A stretch of DNA of 64,000 bases from Streptomyces sp. ITFR-16 (GTDB taxonomy: Bacteria; Actinomycetota; Actinomycetes; Streptomycetales; Streptomycetaceae). The stretch covers positions 1,488,001 to 1,552,000 of the forward strand of contig NZ_CP134609.1 in assembly GCF_031844705.1 (NCBI RefSeq), written 5' to 3'. The notes beneath the pieces were generated by a model. That model saw only the letters and a program-made list of their open reading frames with translations. It searched no databases and had not been told where the DNA came from. A program made the position numbers and the translations under genes. Position 1 is the first letter of the stretch. Every line of letters starts with the position of its first letter. Positions 1 through 10,017 of the stretch are shown piece after piece.

Positions 1-1
1 C

Positions 2-862
2 ATGCGGACCGTGTGGCGCGGCATGGTCCCCGACCGGGAGCTGTTGCAGCGCGCGTACAGCCTGGACGGTGTCGCCGAGGAACTGCTGTACGTCACCGGG
101 CCGTTGCTGGTCGGCCTCATGGTGGCGGCGGCCCGGCCGGCGGCCGCGGTGCTGGCCGGTGCCGCGCTCGTGTTCATCGGGGCGTCGGCCCTGGTGGCGT
201 CGCCCGCCGTGCCGCGCGGGCCGCTCGGCGCCGGACCGGCCGCGGACGGAGAACCGGCCGCGACGCGGCTGCGGTGGACGGTCCTGCCCGGGCTGCGCCT
301 CGCCGTGCTGGTGACGGCGGCCGTGGGGCTCTGCCTCGGGGCGCTCGATCTCCTGGTCGTGGCCTTCACCGAGGCGCGCCACCAGGGGGCGGCGGTGTCC
401 TGGGTGCTGGCCGCGCTCTCGGCGGGCAGCGCCGTGGGCGGCCTGGCGCACGGGGCGGTCCGGTGGAAGGCGCCGGGCCGGGTGCGGCTGCCGCTGACGG
501 CCGCGGGGCTCGGTGCGGCGGTGCTGTCGGCCGGGCTGTCCCCGCGGCTGTATGTGCTGGTCGCGGTGGTCGCCGTCGCCGGGTTGTTCGTCGCACCGGC
601 GCTCACCACCGCGTATCTGCTCGCGGACGAGTCCGTGGCCGCCGGGCAGCGCACCCGGGCCGGGGCCTGGGTCAACACCGCGTTCAACGCCGGGTCCTCA
701 CTCGGGACCGCGGGGGCCGGCCTGCTCGTCGGCCGGATGCCGCTCGCGCTCTGCTTCGCGCTGGCGGCGGGTCCCGCGCTGCTGTGCGCGACGGGGCTCC
801 GGTTTCCCCGCGAACGGCGGGAGGCGGCCGCGCCCCCGGACCGGGGAGGCGCGACCGCCTAG
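2..862 (+). CDS. MFS-type transporter, C-terminal part (cut by window start)
   Basis: An integral membrane protein with about eight hydrophobic segments separated by short Arg/Gly-rich loops, for example around residues 28-44, 95-120, 185-208 and 245-265. The spacing and the NTAFNAGSSLGTAGAGLLVG segment near the end are typical of the last two thirds of a major facilitator efflux protein. The frame is open to the left edge, so the true start and the first helices lie outside the window; the ATG at base 2 is probably internal. It ends 18 bp before the convergent subtilase gene. The substrate cannot be read from the sequence. Confidence 0.75.
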   Translation: MRTVWRGMVPDRELLQRAYSLDGVAEELLYVTGPLLVGLMVAAARPAAAVLAGAALVFIGASALVASPAVPRGPLGAGPAADGEPAATRLRWTVLPGLRLAVLVTAAVGLCLGALDLLVVAFTEARHQGAAVSWVLAALSAGSAVGGLAHGAVRWKAPGRVRLPLTAAGLGAAVLSAGLSPRLYVLVAVVAVAGLFVAPALTTAYLLADESVAAGQRTRAGAWVNTAFNAGSSLGTAGAGLLVGRMPLALCFALAAGPALLCATGLRFPRERREAAAPPDRGGATA

Positions 863-880
863 GGAGACGGGCTCAGCAGG

Positions 881-3800
881 TCACTTCAGGCCGAACGCCC
901 GAATGATCTCCTGGTCCACGCCGAGGCCGTGCCCGGCCTCGGCGTGCGCCTTGAGCGAGACCGCGGCTGCGCCCTTCTTCGGGGGCGTGAAGCGGGCGGT
1001 CCAGGAACCGGCCCCGTCCTTCCTCAGCGTCACCGGGCGCCAGGACTTCCCGTCGTCGTAACTGACCGACAGGGATGCCTTCGTCGCCTTCACCGCACCG
1101 TCGAGCCACTCCTGCGTGGTGGACGACAGACCGATCTCCGTCGGCTTCCCGGCCCTGACGTCACCGGCGAGGTCGGTGGCCACGGCGTAGTCCAGCTGGA
1201 GCATCGGGATGTCGGCCTGGTAGGGCCCCTCGGGGTCGAGCGCGCCGGAGCGGAACGCCCACTCCGAGTGGGTGCGCACGGAGGTCTTCCAGGTGTCCGC
1301 GTCGCGCGAGGCGTCGAGCACCAGGCGGTAGGGCAGCTCCTCGGGCGCGAGGTCCCCGGCGTATCCGGCGCGGCCGGGGCTCTCGTCGAGCAGCTTGTCG
1401 CCCTGGTACAGCGCGGCCGACCCGGTCTCGTACTCCCGGTCCGGCATCGCGCCGGAGTGGCCGGCGCCGCCGTCCGTCCACGGCGTGATGTTGTACTGCA
1501 TGTCGCCGTACTGCGTGCGGAACGGCCCCCAGTAGCCGGTGCCGAGCCGGGGGCGGGCGACCGGGGCGAACCATGCGGCGGGGTAGGTGCGGCCCGCCCT
1601 GTAGTCCAGCTCGGCGCTGCGCTCCTCCAGCGAGGTGTCCGAGCCCTCGTCGTTGTAGACGGCGTGGTCCTCGTACCAGAACGAGGCGCCGGGCAGCGGG
1701 TTGACCCACTCGGTGCGGGTCGAGGGGTACTTCTCGTACTCCGCGAAACCGATGCCGAAGCCGTAGTCGGGGATGTCGTAGCGGTAGCCGCCGCCGACGA
1801 CGTCGCGGTGGCCGTAGAAGGTGTTCCTCACCTCGGCGAGCTGACGGGTGGCGGGGGCGAAGGCCAGCGAGCGGTCCGGGACCGTGCCGTCGTGCCGGTC
1901 CACCAGGTCGTAGACGTAGCGCGCGTACTTGCGCTGGTCGACGGTGACCTTCCTGCCGCGCCGGGCGGCCTCGACGAGGCCCTCGCCCGCGAGGCGCCGC
2001 ACGGAGGCGACCGGGAGGGGCAGGGTGGTGCCGTAGTCGGCGTAGGACTCCATCAGGACGCCGTCGCCCTCGTTGACGACGAACAGGGCCTTCGCCCCGG
2101 CGGCGATCGCGGCCGCGGCGCGGTCGGCGGGGGCCACCGTGTCGCTGCTGCGGATCACGACGGCCTTGCCCTTGGCGTCCAGGCCCCGGTAGTCGGCGGC
2201 AGCGCCCCGGCCCGCGTAGACGGTGGCGAGCTTCTGCCGGCTGTCCTCGGCGATCTTGGAGCCGCCCTGGGCGGCCACGGGCACATCGCGGCCGTCGGCC
2301 GTCAGGTCGATGAGCTTCTCGCCCTGGCGCCACCGCGTCAGGAAGGTGAAGCTGCCCTGGGTGACCTTCTTGGTGGGGCTCGCCCACAGCTGGTCGTAGG
2401 TCAGCGGGATCTGGTACGCGTCGCGCTGGACGGTGCCGTCCGGGGCGGTGCGTGCCATGTCGTAGCGCAGCTGGCGGGTCTCGGTCTCCTTCGGCGTCCG
2501 GACGGCGACCTTGTGCGCCTTGGAGGCGTCGAGGGCGACGGTGACCGGCTTGTCGAGGATGATCTCGGGGGCCGCGAGGAAGGCGAGCGCCTGCGAGTCG
2601 GCGGTGTCGCCCTTGACGTCGGCGGCGGCCCAGGCGGTGTAGTTGCCCGGCGGCAGCCGCAGGGTGGTGGAGCCGGACACCTGGACGGGGCTCAGGTTGG
2701 GGTCGCCGAGCGCGCCGAGGACGACGACGCCGTCCATCGGCTTTCCGGCGCGGTCGCGCAGCCGGAGCGTCAGGTCGTAGAGCTCCTGCTCCTTGCTGAG
2801 GGCGAATCCGGTGTGCGCGACGGTGGCGCCGGTGGCGTCCTTCGCGATCACCTGGCCGGAGAAGGTGGTGCCGGCCTCGGCCTTGGACGGGTCGAGCGTG
2901 AGGACGGACTCGGCCGTCGAACCGGCCGGGACGGTCAGCCGGTTCACCGAGAGCGTGTAGGCGTCGGCGTCCGTGTCGGTCGCCAGGTCCAGCGTGACGT
3001 CCCGGTCACCGGTGTTGCGGTAGGTGAGGGTGCGTTCGGTGACCGGGTCGGAGGCGGAGTGCGGCCAGTCGTAGGCCGCGACCGGGACGGAGCCGGTGGC
3101 CTCGATCGTGGTGTCGACGGCCGCCTTCACATCGAGCCGGCCGGTGCCCTGCTCGTACGGGGTGTAGTCGGGCAGCTCCTTCGACGAGGTCATCAGCGCG
3201 TCCTTGACGCGCTGCCCGGACCAGTCGGGGTGACGCTGCTTCAGGATGGCGGCGGCGCCGGCGACGTGCGGGGTGGCCATCGACGTACCGGACATCGACT
3301 GGTACATGCCCTCGATGCCGGGGACCGACTGGGAGGCGGCCGCGTTGATGTCGACGCCCGGCGCGGAGAGGTCCGGCTTGAGGCCGTACGAGCGCGTCAG
3401 CGGGCCCATCGAGGAGAAGTCAGCGCGGTGGTCCTGCTTGTCGACGGCGGCGACGGTGAGCGCCTTCCCGGCGGAGCCGGGCGAGCCGATCGTGCCGGCG
3501 CCGTAGGAGTTGCCTGCGGCGATGACGAACAGCGGGCCGCCGTCGGCGGAGAGGGCGTCGACGGCCTGGGACATCGGGTCCGAGCCGTCGTCCGGGATGC
3601 TGGAGCCCAGGCTCATGGAGACGACGTCGGCGCCCTCGGCCCTGGCCCACTCCATCGCCTCGATGATGCCGGAGTCGGCGCCGGAGCCCTCGTTGCTGAG
3701 CACCTTGCCGACGATCAGCCCGGCCTGGGGGGCGACTCCCTTGTTGACGCCGTCGGACGCGGCGCCGGAGCCGGCGATCGTGGAGGCCACGTGGGTGCCG

Positions 3801-4636
3801 TGGCCGTTCTTGTCGTCGACCTCCTCGCCCGGCACGAAGCTGCGGGACTCCAGGACGCGGTCCTTGACGTCCGGGTGGGTGGCGTCGATGCCGGTGTCCA
3901 GGACGGCGACCTTGACGCCCTTGCCGTCGTAGCCCTCGGCCCACGCCTGCGGGGCGTTGACCTGGGGGACGGAGTCCTTGAGCGCGGCCTCCACCCGGCC
4001 GTCGAGCCACAGCTTGGCGATGCCGTTGTCCAGCGAACGGGCGCTCGCCGTACGGGCGATGTCGTTCCAGAACGTGCGCGCGGTGTCCTTGGCGGCCGTC
4101 AGGGCCGCCCCGTGTATGGACTCCAGCGCGCGCACGGCCCCGGCCCCGCGCGGGGCGGCGGGCAGCGAACGGGCCCTGCCCGCCGGGTAGGTGGCGATCA
4201 GCGGGATGCCGCCGGTCTTCTTGTCGTCGTAGCCCATGGCCGCGAGCGCGGAGACGTTGAAGAGCCTGCGGTCGAGCTTCCCGGCGGCGATCAGCCCGCT
4301 CGCCTCGTCGGGCAGGACGTAGATGTCGTCGCCGGCCTGCTGGACGTGGACGCCGCCCGTCGCGCCGTCCGGGCGGTCCACCGTCACGGTGTCCTGCCGG
4401 CCGGCGCCGTCGTTGTAGTGGACGACGTCGCCGGTGACCAGGGTGATGTCGTGGCGCTGCACCGGGCCTGTGGGGCGGCCGGTGGCGGCAGCGGGTCCCT
4501 GCGCGGCGGACGCGGTGCCCGTACCGGGGAGCAGGGACCCGCTCAGCAGGGCGACGGAGGTGGCCACGAGGAGGGCCCGGCGTCCCGCGCGAGCGGGTCT
4601 CGCCCCGCCCGGGGCGGCGGAGGGTGTGAATGTCAT
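881..4636 (-). CDS. Large secreted S8 family serine peptidase (subtilase)
   Basis: A 1251-residue exported protease. Residues 1-46 form a long signal peptide (twin Arg in RAGRRALLVATSVALL, cleavage near TASAAQ), followed by a propeptide of about 180 residues. The subtilisin triad is visible: Asp247 (AVLDTGIDATHP), His279 (NGHGTHVAS) and Ser452 (GTSMATPHVAG), with oxyanion Asn376 (AAGNS). About 750 residues of beta-rich C-terminal domains follow, including a PA-like stretch around residues 820-880. The length is typical of the large Streptomyces subtilases, not of 300-400-residue subtilisins. The ATG was chosen because it directly precedes the signal peptide. It has the same architecture and nearly the same size as the subtilase at 34370-38137. 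The substrate is unknown. Confidence 0.93.
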   Translation of the reverse strand: MTFTPSAAPGGARPARAGRRALLVATSVALLSGSLLPGTGTASAAQGPAAATGRPTGPVQRHDITLVTGDVVHYNDGAGRQDTVTVDRPDGATGGVHVQQAGDDIYVLPDEASGLIAAGKLDRRLFNVSALAAMGYDDKKTGGIPLIATYPAGRARSLPAAPRGAGAVRALESIHGAALTAAKDTARTFWNDIARTASARSLDNGIAKLWLDGRVEAALKDSVPQVNAPQAWAEGYDGKGVKVAVLDTGIDATHPDVKDRVLESRSFVPGEEVDDKNGHGTHVASTIAGSGAASDGVNKGVAPQAGLIVGKVLSNEGSGADSGIIEAMEWARAEGADVVSMSLGSSIPDDGSDPMSQAVDALSADGGPLFVIAAGNSYGAGTIGSPGSAGKALTVAAVDKQDHRADFSSMGPLTRSYGLKPDLSAPGVDINAAASQSVPGIEGMYQSMSGTSMATPHVAGAAAILKQRHPDWSGQRVKDALMTSSKELPDYTPYEQGTGRLDVKAAVDTTIEATGSVPVAAYDWPHSASDPVTERTLTYRNTGDRDVTLDLATDTDADAYTLSVNRLTVPAGSTAESVLTLDPSKAEAGTTFSGQVIAKDATGATVAHTGFALSKEQELYDLTLRLRDRAGKPMDGVVVLGALGDPNLSPVQVSGSTTLRLPPGNYTAWAAADVKGDTADSQALAFLAAPEIILDKPVTVALDASKAHKVAVRTPKETETRQLRYDMARTAPDGTVQRDAYQIPLTYDQLWASPTKKVTQGSFTFLTRWRQGEKLIDLTADGRDVPVAAQGGSKIAEDSRQKLATVYAGRGAAADYRGLDAKGKAVVIRSSDTVAPADRAAAAIAAGAKALFVVNEGDGVLMESYADYGTTLPLPVASVRRLAGEGLVEAARRGRKVTVDQRKYARYVYDLVDRHDGTVPDRSLAFAPATRQLAEVRNTFYGHRDVVGGGYRYDIPDYGFGIGFAEYEKYPSTRTEWVNPLPGASFWYEDHAVYNDEGSDTSLEERSAELDYRAGRTYPAAWFAPVARPRLGTGYWGPFRTQYGDMQYNITPWTDGGAGHSGAMPDREYETGSAALYQGDKLLDESPGRAGYAGDLAPEELPYRLVLDASRDADTWKTSVRTHSEWAFRSGALDPEGPYQADIPMLQLDYAVATDLAGDVRAGKPTEIGLSSTTQEWLDGAVKATKASLSVSYDDGKSWRPVTLRKDGAGSWTARFTPPKKGAAAVSLKAHAEAGHGLGVDQEIIRAFGLK

Positions 4637-4763
4637 GCAGCTGATCTACCGGTAAACCGGCGGCTGCGGTGGGTCCACCCCTGGCGTGAATGCGCCGTGG
4701 CGGCAACCCGCCTGTCGGCACGGGCAACCGGGTGGCGCGCGCGGCGTGTCCGGGGCGGCTCGT

Positions 4764-5915
4764 TCAGGCCACGGAGCCGATCCGACCGGCCGGCGGCAGT
4801 GCGCCGCTGTGGTGGATCGGGGTGTGCGCCCCGGTCAGCGGGACGCCGCTGCCGCCGCGCCGGTCGGCGACGATCTCGGCGGCGATCGACAGGGCCGTCT
4901 CCTCGGGCGTACGGGCGCCGAGGTCGAGGCCGATCGGCGAGTGCAGCCTGGCCAGTTCGAGTTCGGTGACCCCGGCCTCGCGCAGCCGGTCGTTGCGCTC
5001 CAGATGGGTGCGGCGCGAGCCCATCGCGCCGACGTAGGCGACGGGCAGCTTCAGCGCCGCCTCCAGGAGCGGTACGTCGAACTTGGCGTCGTGCGTGAGG
5101 ACGCAGAGCACGGTGCGGGCGTCGGTTGCGGTCCGGGCCAGATAGCGGTGCGGCCACTCGACGACCAGCTCGTCGGCCTCCGGGAAGCGGGCCCTGGTCG
5201 CGAAGACCGGGCGGGCGTCGCACACCGTGACGTGGTAGCCGAGGAACTTCCCGGCCCGCACCAGGGCGGCGGCGAAGTCGATGGCCCCGAACACGATCAT
5301 CCGGGGCGGCGGCACGCTGGACTCGACGAGCAGCGTGAGCGGCTGCCCGCACCGCGATCCGTCCGCCCCGATGGTCAGGGTGCCGGTGCGGCCCGCGTCC
5401 AGCATGGCCCGGGTCTCGGCGGCCGCGGTGCGGTCCAGCTCCGGGTGGCCGCCGAGCCCGCCCTCGTAGCCGCCGTCGGGGCTCACCAGCAGGGGCCGGC
5501 CGAGGAGTTCGGCGGGGCCTTCGGTGATACGGGCGACCGCCGCCGCCTCCCCCCGTGAGGCGGCGGCGAGCGCGGCGGCGAAGACCGGGCGGGCGGGGTC
5601 GTCCGCCCGCACCGGTGTCACCAGGATGTCGATGACGCCGCCGCAGGTCAGACCGACCGCGAAGGCGTCCTCGTCGCTGTAGCCGAACCGCTCGCGGACG
5701 GTGATGCCGTCGTCGAGCGCCTGTTGGCACAGTTCGTACACCGCGCCCTCCACACACCCGCCGGAGACCGAGCCGATCGCGGTGCCGTCACGGTCGACGG
5801 CCAGCGCGGCACCCGGCTGCCGGGGCGCGCTGCCGCCGACGGCGACGACGGTGGCCACGGCGAAGTCGCGTCCCTGCCCGGCCCACCGGTCGAGTTCCTC
5901 GGCGATGTCCAGCAT
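4764..5915 (-). CDS. xdhC: XdhC family molybdenum-enzyme maturation factor
   Basis: A 383-residue protein of the XdhC/CoxF family, which delivers sulfurated molybdenum cofactor to xanthine dehydrogenase. The N-terminal XdhC/CoxI domain (residues 1-80) carries ATVVAVGGSAPRQPGAAL and SVSGGCVEGAVYEL; the C-terminal Rossmann domain begins near residue 205 (MIVFGAIDFAAALV) and contains LTHDAKFDVPLL and YVGAMGSRRTH. The start has a good ribosome site, AAGGAG, 7 nt before the ATG. It is the last gene of the purine operon: the permease stop is 31 bp upstream, on the same strand. The conserved GG of typical Rossmann loops here reads FGAIDFA, a small deviation. Confidence 0.93.
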   Translation of the reverse strand: MLDIAEELDRWAGQGRDFAVATVVAVGGSAPRQPGAALAVDRDGTAIGSVSGGCVEGAVYELCQQALDDGITVRERFGYSDEDAFAVGLTCGGVIDILVTPVRADDPARPVFAAALAAASRGEAAAVARITEGPAELLGRPLLVSPDGGYEGGLGGHPELDRTAAAETRAMLDAGRTGTLTIGADGSRCGQPLTLLVESSVPPPRMIVFGAIDFAAALVRAGKFLGYHVTVCDARPVFATRARFPEADELVVEWPHRYLARTATDARTVLCVLTHDAKFDVPLLEAALKLPVAYVGAMGSRRTHLERNDRLREAGVTELELARLHSPIGLDLGARTPEETALSIAAEIVADRRGGSGVPLTGAHTPIHHSGALPPAGRIGSVA

Positions 5916-5946
5916 CTCGGTCTCCTTGACGGGTGTGGGGAGGGGC

Positions 5947-7404
5947 TCAGCTGACGCCGAGCCAGCTCTCGATCGGGTGCAGGGCGAAGTAGACGACGAA
6001 GATCACCGTCAGTCCCCACATGAAGGCGCCGACCTCGCGGGCCCGGCCCTGGGCGGTCTTGATCGCGACCCAGGAGATGACACCCGCCGCGACACCGGTG
6101 GTGATGGTGTACGTGAACGGCATCAGGACCACGGTCAGGAAGACCGGGATGGCGACGGCGCGGTCGCTCCAGTCCACGTGGCGGGCGTTCTGCATCATCA
6201 TGGCGCCGATGACGACCAGGGCGGCGGAGGCCACCTCGGCCGGCACGATCGCCGTGAGCGGGGTGAAGAAGAGACAGGCGGCGAAGAAGAGCCCGGTGAC
6301 GACGGAGGCCAGCCCGGTGCGGGCGCCCTCCCCGACCCCGGTCGCCGACTCGACGAAGACCGTCTGGCCGGAGCCGCCGGCCACGCCGCCGATCGCGCCG
6401 CCCGCGCCGTCGATGAACAGCGCCTTGGACAGGCCCGGCATCCGGCCCTTGTCGTCGGCGAGTCCGGCCTCGGTGCCGACGCCGATGATGGTGGCCATCG
6501 CGTCGAAGAAGCCGGCCAGCACCAGGGTGAAGATGATGAAGCCGACGGTCATCGCGCCGACGTCGCCCCAGCCGCCGAACTCGACGTCCCCGAAGAGCGA
6601 GAAGTCGGGCGAGGAGACCGCGGAGCCCTTGAGCTCGGGCGGGCCGCTGCTCCAGATCTTCGGGTCGACGTCGGCGACCTTGTTGATCACGATGGCGACC
6701 ACCGTGCCGACGACGATGCCGATGAGGATCGCGCCGGGGATGTTGCGGGCCTGCAGCATGAAGATCAGCAGCAGGGTGACCGCGAAGACGAGGACGGGCC
6801 AGCCGGCCAGTTCGCCGGTCGGGCCGAGGGTCACCGGGGTGGCGGCGCCCTTGCCGACGAAGCCGGCCTTGTACAGGCCGATGAGGGCGATGAAGAGCCC
6901 GATGCCCATGGTGATGCCGTGCTTCAGCGGGAGCGGGATCGCGTTCATGATCAGCTCACGCAGACCGGTGACCACCAGCAGGCAGATCACCAGGCCGTAC
7001 ATCACGCACATGCCCATGGCCTGCGGCCAGGTCATGTGGGGGGCGACCTGCGAGGACAGGACGCCGGAGACGCTGAGTCCCGCGGCGAGCGCGAGGGGGA
7101 CCTTGCCGATGAAGCCCATCAGCAGGGTGGTCGCGGCCGCCGCGAGCGCGGTGGCGGTGATCAGGCCCGGCTGGCTGAGCAGGTTGTCGTGGACGTCCTT
7201 GCCGCCCAGGATCAGCGGGTTGAGCAGCAGGATGTACGCCATGGCCATGAAGGTCGTGACGCCGCCGCGCACTTCGCGCGCGACGGTGGACCCGCGCTCG
7301 GATATGTGGAAGTACCGGTCGAGCCAAGATCTGCCGGCGGGGATGCGCGAGCCTGAGCCCGCGTCCTTTGCGCCGGTCCTCGGTTCCACTGACTGCTGGG
7401 TCAT
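5947..7404 (-). CDS. NCS2-type purine permease (AzgA/PbuG subgroup)
   Basis: A 485-residue membrane protein with 12 or more hydrophobic segments. It begins with the subgroup hallmark DRYFHISERGSTVAREVRGG, followed by TTFMAMAYILLLNPLILG. Later motifs (FFDAMATIIGVGTEAG, GQTVFVESATGVGEGARTG) match hypoxanthine/guanine/adenine permeases of the COG2252 type. The ATG at 7404 was preferred over an in-frame codon 16 residues upstream because GGGAG lies about 8 nt before it. It sits between the xanthine dehydrogenase subunits and xdhC on one strand, so uptake of a purine base is the likely role. The exact base is not predictable. Confidence 0.93.
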   Translation of the reverse strand: MTQQSVEPRTGAKDAGSGSRIPAGRSWLDRYFHISERGSTVAREVRGGVTTFMAMAYILLLNPLILGGKDVHDNLLSQPGLITATALAAAATTLLMGFIGKVPLALAAGLSVSGVLSSQVAPHMTWPQAMGMCVMYGLVICLLVVTGLRELIMNAIPLPLKHGITMGIGLFIALIGLYKAGFVGKGAATPVTLGPTGELAGWPVLVFAVTLLLIFMLQARNIPGAILIGIVVGTVVAIVINKVADVDPKIWSSGPPELKGSAVSSPDFSLFGDVEFGGWGDVGAMTVGFIIFTLVLAGFFDAMATIIGVGTEAGLADDKGRMPGLSKALFIDGAGGAIGGVAGGSGQTVFVESATGVGEGARTGLASVVTGLFFAACLFFTPLTAIVPAEVASAALVVIGAMMMQNARHVDWSDRAVAIPVFLTVVLMPFTYTITTGVAAGVISWVAIKTAQGRAREVGAFMWGLTVIFVVYFALHPIESWLGVS

Positions 7405-7629
7405 GATGCCTGACTCCCAAGGTTCACAGGGGCACCCGCGATGAAGAATCAAGATGCGGGATTTGGGATGACTGCCGTGGCGGCACGACCCGGGGGACGG
7501 CCCGAGACGAACTGTTCATGCAGGGTGTGGGTACGCACGGGTGCTGCTGGTGCTCCGGGCGGCGCGGGCGCGGAAAGTGTGACGTTCCCTGGCGCGCACC
7601 GCCCGGAGGGTCCGGAGACGGAGCTTCGG
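7405..7629. promoter_or_regulatory. Intergenic region between xanthine dehydrogenase and purine permease
   Basis: These 225 bp hold no credible gene. A 10-bp perfect inverted repeat (CTCCGGGCGG at 7553-7562, CCGCCCGGAG at 7599-7608) separated by 36 nt could form a structure behind the xanthine dehydrogenase gene. TGTTCATG at 7513-7520 repeats an element found in the pucR/xdh divergent region (11575-11582). This suggests the permease has its own regulated promoter in addition to read-through. Confidence 0.4.
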
Positions 7630-10014
7630 TCAGGCGCCGGTGAGGTGCTCGGGGCGTACCGGCGTCCGGTTGAGCTCCAGGCCCGTCGCGTTCCGGATCG
7701 CCGCGAGGACGGCCGGGGTGGACGACAGGGTGGGGGCCTCGCCGATGCCGCGCAGCCCGTACGGGGCGTGGTCGTCGGCGAGTTCGAGCACATCGACCGG
7801 GATGGTCGGGGTGTCGAGGATGGTGGGGATCAGATAGTCCGTGAAGGACGGGTTGCGCACCTTCGCGGTCTTCGGGTCGACGATGATCTCCTCCATGACG
7901 GCGACGCCCAGGCCCTGGGTGGTGCCGCCCTGGATCTGGCCGACGACCGACAGCGGGTTGAGCGCCTTGCCGACGTCCTGGGCGCAGGCCAGTTCCACGA
8001 CCTTGACCAGGCCGAGTTCGGTGTCGACCTCGACGACCGCGCGGTGGGCGGCGAAGGAGTACTGGACATGGCCGTTGCCCTGTCCGGTGCGCAGGTCGAA
8101 GGCCTCGGTGGGGCGGTGGCGCCACTCCAGCTCGATGTCGACCGCCTCGTCCTCCAGCACATCGGCGATGTCGGCCAGGACCTCGCCGCCGTCGGTGACG
8201 ACCTTGCCGCCCTCCAGGAGGAGTTCGGCGGTGGCCCAGGCGGGGTGGTACGTACCGAACTTGCGCCGGCCCAGCTCCAGGACCTGTTCGCGCACGGCCT
8301 CGCAGGAGTTCTTCACGGCGCCGCCGGTGACATAGGTCTGGCGGGACGCGGAGGTGGAGCCGGCCGAGCCGACCTGGGTGTCGGCCGGGTGGATGGTGAC
8401 CTGGGCGACGCCGAGTTCGGTGCGGGCGATCTGGGCGTGCACGGTGACGCCGCCCTGGCCGACCTCCGCCATGGCGGTGTGCACGGTCGCGACGGGTTCG
8501 CCGCCGATGACCTCCATGCGCACCCGGGCGGTGGAGTAGTCGTCGAAGCCCTCGGAGAAGCCGACGTTCTTCAGGCCGACCGCGTAGCCGACGCCGCGCA
8601 CGACGCCTTCGCCGTGGGTGGTGTTGGACAGCCCGCCGGGCAGCGCCCGTACGTCGGCCTGCTCGCCGGCGACCTCCCACTGGCGCTCGGGCGGCAGCGG
8701 CCTGGCCTTGACCCGGCGCAGCAGTTCGGCGACCGGGGCGGGCGAGTCGACGGCCTGGCCGGTCGGCAGCAGGGTGCCCTGCTCCATGGCGTTGAGCTGC
8801 CGGAACTCGACCGGGTCCATGCCGAGTTCGGCGGCGACCTTGTCCATCTGCGCCTCGTAGGCGAAGCAGGCCTGGACCGCGCCGAAGCCGCGCATCGCGC
8901 CGCAGGGCGGGTTGTTGGTGTAGAGCGCGAGCGCCTCGATGTCGACGTCGTCGATGACGTACGGGCCGACGGCCAGCGAGGAGGCGTTGCCGACGACGGC
9001 CGGGGAGGCGGAGGCGTAGGCGCCGCCGTCCAGCACGATGCGGCACTTCATGTGGGTGAGCTTGCCGTCACGGGTGGCGCCGTGCTCGTACCAGAGCTTG
9101 GCGGGGTGGCGGTGGACGTGTCCGAAGAAGGACTCGAAGCGGTTGTAGACGATCTTCACGGGCTTGCCGGTGCGCAGCGCCAGCAGGCAGGCGTGGATCT
9201 GCATCGACAGGTCCTCACGGCCGCCGAAGGCGCCGCCGACGCCGGAGAGCGTCATGCGGACCTTGTCCTCGGGCAGGCCGAGGACGGGGGCGATCTGGCG
9301 GAGGTCGGAGTGCAGCCACTGGGTGGCCACGTACAGGTCGACACCGCCGTCCTCGGCGGGTACGGCCATGCCGGACTCGGGGCCGAGGAAGGCCTGGTCC
9401 TGCATGCCGAAGACGTACTCGCCGCTGACCACGACATCGGCGCGGGCCTTCGCCGCCTCCGCGTCGCCGCGGACGATCGGCTGGCGGTGGACGATGTTGG
9501 GGTGCGGTACGTGCCCGATGTGGTGGTCGTCGCGGCCCTCGTGGATCAGGGGCGCGCCCTCGGCGGTGGCGGAGGCCTCGTCGGTGACGACCGGCAGTTC
9601 GCGGTAGTCGATCCGGATCTTCGCGGCGGCGCGGCGGGCCGTCTCGGGGTGGTCGGCGGCGACGAGGGCCACCGGCTCGCCGTGGTGGCGGACCCGGCCG
9701 TGGGCGAGGACGGGGGTGTCCTGGATCTCCAGGCCGTAGTTCTTGACCTCGGTCGGCAGGTCGTCGTAGGTGAGCACGGCGTAGACACCGGAGGTGGCGA
9801 GCGCCTCGGAGGTGTCGATCGAGACGATCTCGGCGTGCGCGACGGTGGAGCGCAGGGTGTGGCCCCAGAGCATGTCCTCGTGCCACATGTCCGAGGAGTA
9901 CGCGAACTCGCCGGTGACCTTCAGGATCCCGTCGGGGCGCAGCGTGGACTCGCCGATGCCGCCCTTGGTGCGGGTGCCCTGGTTGATGTTGGTGGGGGAA
10001 CCGGTAACGCCCAT
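7630..10014 (-). CDS. Xanthine dehydrogenase, molybdopterin-binding subunit
   Basis: A 794-residue large subunit of a three-gene xanthine dehydrogenase (xanthine/hypoxanthine to urate, cytoplasmic). The N-terminal a/b hammerhead domain (about residues 25-140, KVTGEFAYSSDMW) is followed by the Mo-binding domains: FLGPESGMAVPAEDGG, GVGGAFGGREDLS, PPCGAMRGFGAVQACFAYE, and a late GQGGVTVHAQI. These are typical Mo-cofactor and substrate loops. It starts 3 nt after the [2Fe-2S] subunit stop, so the two are translationally linked. The whole set FAD, FeS, Mo, permease, XdhC is co-directional. Confidence 0.95.
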   Translation of the reverse strand: MGVTGSPTNINQGTRTKGGIGESTLRPDGILKVTGEFAYSSDMWHEDMLWGHTLRSTVAHAEIVSIDTSEALATSGVYAVLTYDDLPTEVKNYGLEIQDTPVLAHGRVRHHGEPVALVAADHPETARRAAAKIRIDYRELPVVTDEASATAEGAPLIHEGRDDHHIGHVPHPNIVHRQPIVRGDAEAAKARADVVVSGEYVFGMQDQAFLGPESGMAVPAEDGGVDLYVATQWLHSDLRQIAPVLGLPEDKVRMTLSGVGGAFGGREDLSMQIHACLLALRTGKPVKIVYNRFESFFGHVHRHPAKLWYEHGATRDGKLTHMKCRIVLDGGAYASASPAVVGNASSLAVGPYVIDDVDIEALALYTNNPPCGAMRGFGAVQACFAYEAQMDKVAAELGMDPVEFRQLNAMEQGTLLPTGQAVDSPAPVAELLRRVKARPLPPERQWEVAGEQADVRALPGGLSNTTHGEGVVRGVGYAVGLKNVGFSEGFDDYSTARVRMEVIGGEPVATVHTAMAEVGQGGVTVHAQIARTELGVAQVTIHPADTQVGSAGSTSASRQTYVTGGAVKNSCEAVREQVLELGRRKFGTYHPAWATAELLLEGGKVVTDGGEVLADIADVLEDEAVDIELEWRHRPTEAFDLRTGQGNGHVQYSFAAHRAVVEVDTELGLVKVVELACAQDVGKALNPLSVVGQIQGGTTQGLGVAVMEEIIVDPKTAKVRNPSFTDYLIPTILDTPTIPVDVLELADDHAPYGLRGIGEAPTLSSTPAVLAAIRNATGLELNRTPVRPEHLTGA

Positions 10015-10017
10015 CGT

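Noticed and set aside
929..4969. Very long open frame on the plus strand opposite the first subtilase
   Set aside because: It is the antisense of a gene with clear catalytic motifs; its translation is Gly/Arg/Val low-complexity sequence without domain signatures, as expected from high-GC third positions.
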